Assembly (NCBI GenBank): GCA_027972325.1
Contig: JAPMOS010000116.1
Coordinates: 62,001 to 126,000 of the forward strand
Length of the DNA stretch: 64,000 nt
Source of the DNA: Paratrimastix pyriformis
Taxonomy: Eukaryota > Preaxostyla > Paratrimastigidae
Direction of reading: 5' to 3'
Shown: piece after piece, positions 55,378-64,000 of the stretch
Layout of the letters: each line of letters opens with the position of its first letter
Numbering within the stretch: the stretch's first letter is position 1
Program-made: the position numbers and the translations under genes
The notes under the pieces: model-generated
The model's input: the letters and a program-made list of their open reading frames with translations, nothing else
Databases searched by the model: none
What the model was told of the DNA's origin: nothing

Positions 55378-55622
55378 CATGGCGCAGCGCGGACATGGCG
55401 CACCGCGGGCATGACGCACCGCGGGCATGACGCACCGCGGACATGACGCACCGCGGACATGACGCACCGCGGACATGACGCACCGCGGACATGACGCACC
55501 GCGGGCATGACGCACCGCGGGCATGACGCACCGCGGGCATGGCGCACCGCGGGCATGACGCACCGCGGGCATGACGCACCGCGGGCATGACGCACCGCGG
55601 ACATGACGCGCCGCGGGCAGCG
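55378..55622. repeat. 16-bp tandem array in element B
   Basis: About 15 copies of CATGACGCACCGCGGG with G/A changes in the last positions and a few CATGGCGCA variants, without spacers. Confidence 0.92.
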
Positions 55623-57899
55623 CGCTCCACCCTTCGGCGTGTGACTGACCAGGGGGTGGGGAAGTTCCGCACCTCGGGCATTGCGCCTCTCTGGCACTGC
55701 ACCTGGCTCTGCATTGCATCTCTCGGTCATTGCGCCTCTCGGGCATTACGCCTCTGAAGGAGAATGAAACTCTGGATGATCTTTCGGGTGGCGCATTCCC
55801 TTGGCCCGGATATATTGGTCACTTTCGCGGGACAACGCGCACTCGAGTCTGAGGAGAACACGTTGACCACCCTCACAGACTCGGAAGGCTTCTCTTCCGA
55901 TCGCTCTGGCACAACCCGCCGGGTTCCCATCCGGGTTTGAACTGCGTGATGGGTTGCTCAAGGCGCGCGGGACTTGCTTGCTCGGACTGGGACGCGTGGT
56001 CTTGGTGACAGACCACTCAGATACTGTGGAGAGGAGCCTCTGCAAGCCAGCACCTGGGCCACGGCTCATTACCAGGTGGCAAGTCGCGGGGCGGGAGCTT
56101 CCCCCAGGCACCCACCAGGTTACGCTGAATGCGGTTATCTTCCTTTTTGGACATGGCACACGGCTTGAACTCTCTCATTGACAATGTGCTCGTGCGTCAT
56201 GCGCGCCGATTGCAAGCATGAGCGTCATGGGACGCCCGCCCTCGTCACATCGAGTTGGGGCGAGCTCAAAATTGGTATCACCGGTCATCGCCCAACAGCC
56301 GGAGTACTACTACACAGCCCCGTCGTGGGAGACCCGGAGGCACGGGACTCGTCTGCGCCACCATCCTCGCACGAAATGATCTCACTCGGGTGTTTTCCGG
56401 CAGGCGCCCCATCGGGGACAGACTCACTCGCCCTGGAGGCCATGAGTGAAGGTCCCCTGATTCAGCACAGTTCCTCAGCATTGATTGGGAACGCATGATG
56501 CCTCCGCCGGACGGGGAAGCATGCCCTCATGGGTTTCTTGAACAAGGGCTCCTCACCCCCCCCCCCCCCGAGTCCCCCAACGGTCCGGCAGCATTCTTCA
56601 GCTTCACATCAGCTAACAGTTGGGGCAATTACTACCAGGTTGTCAAGTCCCGGGGGATGCACTTTCCCGCATTGTACCGTTCATGCGGAAGGGGTTCACT
56701 TCCTTTGACCATCGCGCACGGAGGGAGCGTTACAACCTCGCGACCCTGCACATGGTGACCACCTTGGGTCGAGCTCACATTGGCCATCCAGTCTCCCCGG
56801 GCACCCCACAAACAGCCGTACCGGCCGAGAAATACCCCGTCAACTTTCAGGCGCGACAGGGGGCCGACTGCCTTGGCAGCAGCAGAGGGAAAGTCCGTCG
56901 GAATGTTCTCTCCTTCCTCATTGTGTGACACACCAGTCGCAGCACCCATGTGCACCTTCCTGTCCCGGCCCATCACTCCGCTCATCCCATCCCCTGCTCC
57001 AAGGGACATGATGGGGCTCCGTCCCGGGAGGGCGAGCACCCTGTCTTGGACCCATCCCGATCACTCCTGCTTGGGGTCACTCTGTCCATTCATAAACGAG
57101 ACTGAGGGCTACTGTGCACTTGACCGCGGTGCCCACAGCGAGGTGGCATTATTCCATCGAATTTCTGCTCCACTGGGGAGCTGCCCGTAGTAGAGAGTTC
57201 ACACCTCACACACGGACACTCATGACCAAGAGCATTTGGTTTGGCGAACATGTGCTTGTCTGCGCCCACACCGGGCACGGATGCTCACACAGACCACTCT
57301 CACTAGGTCAGAAACAACAACAGACTGCGAGACCATACCCCGGGAGAAGACATGCTCTTCGGCGTCAGGAACAGGCGCTCATACTTATGCACCCACGGGT
57401 CTCACACACTGGGATCGAGGCACCAGCAAAGCTGGCGGTCAGGTCAGAAACAACTTTGGGACTTCGGCACTGCTAGGTGTAGAGAATGGAGATAGTTCAC
57501 TGACCGCCAGCAAGCTTAATAGTTTTCACTTCTTTCCTCAGTGGGTGCTCGTCTGATATCATGTGCGCTGTCACACCCACACCTGAGGGTGGATCTGTGC
57601 TTGCCTATGACCGTCACCCCAAGACTGGGACCTTGGCAGACTTGCACCGCTGGCTTTCTCATGAGGGCGATCCGTTGTATATCCGAATGCCCTATGCCAA
57701 TGGGTGTATATATCCACAGGGGTATGTTTACCCACTCATGCCTCCGCGGCCACAATGAAGGGCGGTGCCGCGAGTGTGTCTTTGCACTCATCAGCCAGTG
57801 CGTGTTCACGGGCACCCACACTGTTACCCGGTGGGGGTGTCCTTGAGGGCGGCCTTGCTGGCCTATGGTGCACTGCTGCACGGCAGCACCAAGAGTTGG

Positions 57900-58680
57900 T
57901 GCTTTTCTGGGGCGGGCTTGTGTGCTCATCATGTCCTTGGATCTGTCCTGGCAGACCATCGTCTGGTGCGGGCCTGAGTGCGCCCAGCATGCCCCCTGGA
58001 TGCACTCTCACGCCAGTAGCATTATCACACCACCATCACCACCACACGCTCCATCAGTTTGACGTTTTCTCGGGCGAAACCTGTGTGCATCGGGTCCTGG
58101 TACACCAGGACATCCGTTTGATGCGTCTGGGGCGGACCTGGGGGTACACTCTCACACACCAACAGCATCATCAGTACCACCAGTGAGGTGATTTTTCAGG
58201 GCGGGCCTGTGTGCTCATCATGCTCTTGGATGGGTCCTGGCACCAGGACATCTGTTTGAGGCGTCTGGGGCGGACCTGAGTGTGCCCCCATAAGCCCTGG
58301 TGTGCACTCTCACACACCAACAGCATCATCAGTACCACCAGTGCAGTGATTTTTCAGGGCGGGCCTGAGTGTGCCCACATGCCCCCTGGTGTACATTCTC
58401 ACACCAGCAGCAGCATCACGCCGACACCATCACACAGCACCACTGGAGTGGTGTTTTCAGGGCGGGCCTGTGTGCTCATCATGCCTTGAATGCGTCCTGG
58501 CATACCAGGACAGCTGCGTGATGCTTCTGGGGGCGGGCCTGTGTGCCCCACATGCCTCCTGGCGTTCACTCTCACACCAGCAGCGGCATCACACCAGCAC
58601 CTTCAGATCGGAACCACCACACCAGCACCATCATCGTGGGGTTTTGCTGGGGCGGTGTGAGGCTGTTCATGCCTGCATTC
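57900..58680. repeat. Degenerate tandem repeats of about 150 bp in element B
   Basis: Roughly five diverged copies, each with a GGGCGGGCCTGTGTGCTCATCATG-like block and a CACTCTCACACCAGCAGCATCA-like block. No coding potential seen. Confidence 0.75.
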
Positions 58681-58944
58681 GCATCGACTGATGCCTTTTC
58701 CAGGCGGGCTGTGCCTCTCTGCCGGAAGCAACGGCAGCACTCGGCACCTTTCGGGGGCGACCCCGGCACATGCGGGGGGACACTGTGGAGTGGGTATGTC
58801 TCACCTGTTTAATGCTCCTTCTGGTGTGCTGCCCTCCGGCACGCGCACTCTCAACACCCGGATGGGCATGGGTAGAGTCGGCTCATCGGCCGAGAGGAGC
58901 TTGTTGTCGAGTTAAGAGGTGGGGAAAGCTATTCCTTTGGTATG

Positions 58945-59072
58945 GTGTTCACTCTTTCTTGGTTTGGGTTTGTTTGGGGCTATCCCACGAGGCTGTCCCT
59001 CGTTCTCCGAACTCGTGAAGGAGAATGGTGGGATAGCCGAGTAATCTCTTCCCAAACAAACCCAAACCAAGA
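58945..59072. repeat. Internal edge-joining segment (complementary region) of element B
   Basis: Reads inverted-repeat end, then the complement of the left edge (GGCTATCCCACGAGGCTGTC...), then the complement of the right edge (GGTGGGATAGCCGAGTAATC), then an inverted-repeat end. It contains only edge and repeat sequence. Confidence 0.8.
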
Positions 59073-60547
59073 CAAGTCTCCACCCACCCCTGCCTGATGA
59101 GTGGCACTGGGTTTGTTTGTTTCTGCTTTCCCGCGAACTCTCGACAGCTGCACGTCAACGTGTACCCACAGACAGTGAATGATGGTGGGCATTTTGTCTT
59201 CACGGCGCTGTCTTACTACGTGCTGCCTTGGCGTTACTGTTGCCTTTCATCCACACGATCTGATTGACAAGTCAGTTGGCCTGCCTCGTGGGAGAGGCAA
59301 TGTGTGGCTGGGTTTCAAGCTTGTTAGATTCCTTTGACAACAGTGTGGGGCCTTATCGGGGCCGTTTTGCCCTTAAGTCACCACCCTTCATTCGTGTGTG
59401 GGTGCGTGTGTGATACTTCCTGGCTTCCGCGGAGTCCCCCTTCATTCACCCTCATTCACCCTCGTCAGATGTGATTAGGTAATCATGGTGGGTGAGTGAG
59501 GTGTGGTTATTCACCCCAGGTACTTTGCTTGCAACTTATGGGTTATGGGTTCATCCTGCTCGTTGTGCTCTTGTAGGAGTCTTCCCCTGGTCTGCTATGA
59601 ATGGACAACAGCTCGAGGGACTTCATCGGTGTGGGTGTTGTCTTCACCACCGTTTTGTTGGCAACAGCCATGTGGCTTTATCGTGGTCGTGGTGGACACC
59701 ATACCTCCTCCTCGTTCATATGGGGTGGGTTTTCTTTCACTGCCGTCTGTTTTGATTTGACGACAGCTCATGTGATTTCATCGTGGTCGTTGTCCCCGTG
59801 AACCACCCCGATCACTCCACCACACACCTCCCTCTCGCGGGAGGGATATTGGTTGAGCACTCTGAAGTGGCGATCGATACGTCACCTTTTGTGCTCTCTC
59901 CCTTCGGGTTTGGCTTTTGGTGGGGGCTTGTTCTTTTACAGAACTTGACGCCCACACGGCAGGTGCCTCCACCTCTTCATCGGCGTCGGTCGGCGACTGG
60001 TGACGAAGAGGCCGCGAGCACGGGGTCGGAGAACCCTCCTGGGATCTGCGAGGCAAGGTGCCTGTCGCGGCTCCGTCGTGCTCTGCGTTTTTCTCGACGC
60101 GTGCCTCATGCCGGACAACGAGTCCTCTCGCTGTTTTGTCCGATCTTCTTGTTTTATGCGGGAGTCCGACCCGTTGAGGAAGGATTCCTATGGAGGGTGC
60201 CGGGTACGGAAGACTCGGTACCTTCGGGGCCTTTGCAGGTTTTCGCCCTCCCTTTATTTGTGGCTTCTTCTCTCCCACCTGTTTTTGCTGACCGGTTACA
60301 GCGGTGCGTCGGGGTTTTCTCCAGCCTCTTTCCCTGACTAGACGTGCACTTCGGGCGGGTCGCGACCCGCTTGAGGAGATGTTTGGGGTTCGCATGGTTG
60401 ATCATGAATCTCTCTTCGTCGTTTTCTTTGAAACCTTCGGGAGCTGTGACTCCCAGCTGGATTGTTTTACTGCGTTGCGCGGGACTGATTCCTTCCCACC
60501 GTACTCTGCGTCGGTGGCTGGCGTGTCGTCGTCCGAATGGGCTTATG

Positions 60548-60678
60548 CTTAAAGGACGAGTCGACTGCCGGCACTGACATGACATGTCAAATTCTTTGAT
60601 AAAATTTTTGGATGTCAGTGCCGTTTTGCGTGCTTGCTGTGCAAGTGTTCACTCTTTCTTGGTTTGGGTTTGTTTGGG
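60548..60678 (-). repeat. Right inverted repeat of element B
   Basis: Inverted partner of 53765-53885, ending GGTTTGGGTTTGTTTGGG. Confidence 0.88.
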
Positions 60679-62633
60679 AAGAGATTACTCGGCTATCCCA
60701 CCAGAGGTGGGTGTGGTCACACAGGGCAGGCCACCCTCGACGAGGCAGCCAAAGCGGATCTCCACTGGTGGGCCATGGTGCCCCAGGACCAGTGTCAGCA
60801 GTGCTGGGCAGTACCCCAGCGTGGGAGCTGACCACCGACGCAAGCGCACGCATGGGCGCGACGCTGCGCAGTCTCCATCCCCGCAGGCGGGCAACCCCGC
60901 AACCGATCCACACACGGAAATCTGGAGAAGGACTCCTGGAGACGCAGACATTCTCCTCGGTGAATCGCCTCGAGCTGGAGGCGATCAGGGCGGTAGCCTC
61001 CACAGCCACTTGCAGGGCCAGACGGTCCAGTGGCGCTCGGACAACAAGGTAGTTGTTGCGTGGGGAAGTGGAAGGGAAGAGGTGGACATGACCGAGGGCA
61101 CCCAGAAATGCACGACCTCTGTCAGCAGTGGGACATCACTCTCCAGAGTATCCCGGGAACAACGGAGTGGCGGACCAGCTCCCAGAGAGGTCGAGCGAGG
61201 ATTGGATGCTCAATCTGGCGATCTTCCAGCTGGTCACGAACCGCGCTTCCGCCCATGGTGGACGGCTTCGCCTCAGCGCGCAACCACCGTTGCCAAGGTG
61301 GTGGAGTTGGGTCCTCGAGCCGGGTTGCTCGGGACTTCTTCCACCAGCCTCCGGGGCTGCCTTCAATCCGCCCTTCCATGATCGGGAGGGTGCTGGCAGC
61401 TCTACGGGATCAGAGAAAGCATTAGTCTGATACCAGAGTGGGACACGGCCCCATGGTGATGGCCCAGGGATGCAGATCTCACTTTCGGGTGGACTGCCTC
61501 TTCCTCCCGGGCCGCACCCGGAACCAGACCAGTGGGGCCACCCAGATGGCAGAGCAGAGTGATTCATGTCAGCGGGGAGCTGGCGAGGGTCGCGACAGCG
61601 AGGCAGACGTGGGGGGAAGCTCCATCAGCTGGACCTGTCGTTATTGACCTCGTGGGAGAGGACTCACCCCCACCAACTGGAGTGAGGCAGCCCGGCAGCT
61701 CATCGCTCACTCGGTCGAGAGCAAGACTCAGAGAAACTACGATACGGCCGTTGCCCAGTTTGCTGCCTACTTGGGAAAAATGAGCGGGAGATCTTGCAAG
61801 CGACGGACACAGACCTGGCAAACTTCCTCGCGGAAGGTAGCAAGAAATGGGCGCCCAGCACCGCGATGAAAAGAGATCCGCCATTGCTCGCTACTTCCTC
61901 CTCCACGGGAGGCCTGATCCAGGCACCTCAGCCACAGTGAAGGCCGTTTTGACGGGGATGGAGAAGACAAAGCCAGTGTCAGTCAGGAAGGGAACCTTCG
62001 ACGGACCTCATCTGGCGCCATCTCAGATCACTTGGGACAAATTCCAAGCTGGACCATCGCGACCTCCGGGAAAAATTGTCCTGTTGGGCGAGGCCTCGAC
62101 TGAGAGCGGCGGACCTCAACACCGCACGGTTGGAGGACCTTCGCCTCATTGATGGCGACCACATGCGAACTCAAAGTCCTGCCCAGGAAAGGAGAAAGAA
62201 GGAATGGGTCATGCAAAAATGGGAGGAAACGAGGCTGACCCACTGCTCTGTTTTCACTGCGCGGTGATTGAATTGAATGACCGCCGTCCAGAGCGGTGCA
62301 CCCCAGCCTGATGTGGAAGCTCAAGAATGGGAAAATGCTCAACAACATGGTTGTTGTCTTGTGGCAAGCGGCTGATGCTGGCCGCAGGTTTGGCAAAGAG
62401 TGGGCCTGCACTCTGTCAGGGCCGCTGCGGCCTCGAAGGCAGCGTCGACTGGGCTTGACGGGTTGGCTGTGTCTGCACAGTTTCGGTGGTCGCGCAAGGG
62501 TGCGACACTCACCAAACATTATCTCCACCAGTCGGTTGGCACTGCAAAGGCTTTGGCTTCTCAGTTTCGGGCCGGCAGATGCTGCCGGGCTCGATCGAGA
62601 ATAGAATGAGGACCCAGGTCGGCATTTTCAATT

Positions 62634-62726
62634 GTCATGAGCACAGCCCTCCTTACCGATGAGTAGCTCTCATTCTTCCTACTTTGGACGGAAGATGGAT
62701 GAGCTACAAAGGGGGCTGTGCTCATC
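62634..62726. repeat. Internal complementary region of DIRS element A
   Basis: Two halves: the reverse complement of the left edge plus ITR start (51077-51137), then the reverse complement of the right ITR end plus right edge (63424-63458). This is the template-joining arrangement known from DIRS-1 elements. Confidence 0.85.
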
Positions 62727-63330
62727 GCTCCCACCTCCCAGCAATGTGATGTCGACCAGGTCCTGGCTCCAGCCTTGTTTTCGTGCATTTTGCTGACACC
62801 AAGGCTGATAGTTTCACGCACCCATGGGAGTAGTGCGGCAAGTTCGATGATCTCTCGGGTGCTATGAGCACCGGGAGGTCTCATCTTTCACTTTGTTTCT
62901 CTCTTCGCTGTCCTTTTTTCCTTTGTCTTCCTCGTGCCTGGCCCTTTGTTCCCCGCAGAGCGCATCGCGGGCAACAAGGCGGCCGCGGCTCTGTTCATGC
63001 GGCCAACTTGGCGTCCTCCCTGGGGGCCGCAAGCACCAACGCGGTTTCTTCCAGCGTGGTCGCGGCTCGGCTCCTGCGTCTGCTTTCCGGCGGCCAGCAC
63101 TCTTCTGGTTCTCTGCCGTTCTATTGTTTCGCGCTTGGTTCGTGCCGCGCCGCTGCTTTCATTGAGGGTTTTCCTTTGTGACCTCGTTCTGGCTTTTTCT
63201 CCTCTTCTTCTTAACTTCGTGCTGGTTTGCGTGGTAGGTCTTCACACCTCAACCTCGCGGTCCTTTTCCGGTCTTTCCTTCTTGCTGACTTTCCTACTTA
63301 TATGTTAGTTCCCCACCCCATCCCATTTTG

Positions 63331-63444
63331 ATTGGATTCGACTCGAAACGACGGGTGATGTGGACTATTTTCAGTTTTATTTTTATTATTATTATTCTTT
63401 GAATGTCGGGTGAATACGGAGACTAGTCATGAGCACAGCCCCCC
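63331..63444 (-). repeat. Right inverted terminal repeat of DIRS element A
   Basis: Inverted copy of 51121-51238, ending GTCATGAGCACAGCCCCCC. Confidence 0.9.
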
Positions 63445-63776
63445 TTGTAGCTCATCCATTCTCCAGTTGCCAACCGTGGATTTTGGGAGATGTGCATCGC
63501 GAGTGGGGATGGATCGAGGGACCCAAACTATCATACCGCTCGATGCGGTGTTGTGGATGGGGTCCACCCTCGGGCTGGCGCAATGAGTACTTTTCGTTCT
63601 AACTGTCATCTTGGTTTCCTTTTTTCGCTTCCCCGTCACTTTCTTCTGGTTTTCCTGTCCTTTCGCCCCTTCGTCCCCATGTTTGAACGGTTGTGTCTCT
63701 GCGGTATTCCAGTCTCACTCTCCCCGATGCTCTCCTGTGCTGCCTCCCTCGGTGGGGTGCAGAGGGCATCTACCCG

Positions 63777-63790
63777 CCAGCTTCGGCTGG
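63777..63790 (+). promoter_or_regulatory. 3' UUCG hairpin of element G
   Basis: CCAGC-TTCG-GCTGG stem-loop, preceded by CATCTACCC and followed by a CA-rich tail at about 63853-63868. Confidence 0.7.
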
Positions 63791-63878
63791 GTTTCGGTTT
63801 CTGGTTTCTGTTTCATCGATTTTTCGTTTGGTTTCAGAACTCAGAATAGTATAGCACACAGCACACACAGTAGTTATG

Positions 63879-64000
63879 TCACTGGCCACCGCTGCTGGAT
63901 CAGCACGGCCTCCAGGTGGTTGAGGCGGCTGGAGGTGGGAGTTGTACGAGATATTGCGGGGAGGTCATGGGACCCCGGAGTGGGAAGAAGGGTGTGGAGG
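63879..64000. other. Window end, probably continuation of H2
   Basis: Begins directly after the right target-site copy of element G, so it should be H2 sequence. No domain recognised in 122 bp. Confidence 0.4.

Larger units (their letters stand above)
53717..60703. mobile_element. Non-autonomous element B with DIRS-type termini, inserted in A
   Basis: About 7.0 kb with no recognisable protein. Left edge 53717-53764, left inverted repeat about 53765-53885, right inverted repeat about 60548-60678, right edge to 60703. An internal segment (58945-59072) joins the reverse complement of the left edge to that of the right edge, each flanked by inverted-repeat ends, the same design as the internal complementary region of A. 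B splits A between reverse transcriptase and RNase H and is therefore younger than A. The interior holds only short ORFs plus two tandem arrays. Confidence 0.72.
51077..63458 (+). mobile_element. DIRS-type retroelement A with inverted terminal repeats and internal complementary region
   Basis: The layout is left edge (51077-51120), left ITR (51121-51238), first ORF from 51304 (Gln-rich start, then helical), reverse transcriptase (about 52.7-53.7 kb; VVFYLDDLLFM, FLGFQLDSR), RNase H (about 60.7-61.4 kb), tyrosine recombinase (about 61.68-62.61 kb), internal complementary region (62634-62726), right ITR (63331-63444) and right edge to 63458. The ITRs are nearly identical over about 112 bp and the complementary region matches both edges, so insertion was recent on an evolutionary scale. 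The coding part is broken in several places and is also split by element B. It sits inside element G with no evident target-site duplication, as expected for this family. Confidence 0.82.
50121..63868 (+). mobile_element. ORF-only non-LTR-like element G, split by DIRS element A
   Basis: Third member of the D/E family. The target site AGTAGTTAATG (50111-50121) is echoed as AGTAGTTATG at 63869-63878. The 5' end reads CCTCCCCCGG. The ORF starts at 50187. Element A interrupts it near 51076; the right part (63459-63868) holds the C-terminal DFGRCASRV...LWMGS segment, the UUCG hairpin (63777-63790) and a CA-rich tail (about 63853-63868). Without A the element would be about 1.37 kb, as in D and E. 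Confidence 0.72.

Noticed and set aside
55378-55622. CRISPR-like array
   Set aside because: 16-bp units are contiguous, with no unique spacers, inside a eukaryotic mobile element.
54000-58900. Small ORFs of 60-160 codons in element B
   Set aside because: Short, repeat-derived or low complexity, no domain recognised, none conserved between B segments.

Overview
The window is nuclear DNA from a GC-rich unicellular eukaryote. It holds intron-dense genes for conserved eukaryotic proteins (proteasome beta6, RBBP4, GCN2, a ZFC3H1/Red1-type protein), with introns of about 37-60 bp and many proline-, alanine- and serine-rich low-complexity proteins. The lineage cannot be fixed from sequence alone; a free-living protist is likely. 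Introns in the genes whose frames I could close almost always begin GTC or GTT, not GTA/GTG, and end in YAG. Because GC is high, long antisense ORFs are abundant and mostly meaningless.

Layout, host part (1-33 kb): a proline-rich hypothetical gene (+, 240-5706); proteasome beta6 (-, 6042-6954); a 2111-residue ZFC3H1/Red1-like protein (-, 8275-15047); RBBP4/MSI1 (+, 16218-17896); GCN2 eIF2alpha kinase (+, 18135-25072); a small RING protein (-, 25104-25775); a Schlafen-AlbA_2 domain fused to an NB-ARC STAND NTPase (+, 25797-29024); and an unrecognised multi-exon gene with a long Ala-Pro repeat (+, about 29.7-32.8 kb).

Layout, accessory part (33-64 kb): a dense nest of retroelements. It contains a decayed LINE tail and a satellite; a minus-strand DIRS-type element (C) interrupted by a 1.4-kb insert (D); an inverted pair of related elements (H1, H2) around a LINE 3' part (F) with RNase H, a zinc knuckle and a PCIF1-like methyltransferase-like region; a D-like insert (E) inside H2; and a third D-like element (G) split by a DIRS element (A), itself split by a second element with DIRS-type termini but no recognisable genes (B). 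D, E, F and G share a 3' tail: a C(UUCG)G hairpin whose stem differs in each copy but always pairs, followed within about 50-90 bp by a CA-rich tract. D, E and G also have target-site duplications.

How the genes may relate: GCN2 senses uncharged tRNA and stalled ribosomes. Two genes downstream lies an NLR-like protein whose N-terminal domain keeps the carboxylate pattern of Schlafen tRNases. This is the best candidate here for an undescribed (immune or stress) system. The second is the family of ORF-only elements D/E/G, apparently mobilised in trans through the shared 3' hairpin.
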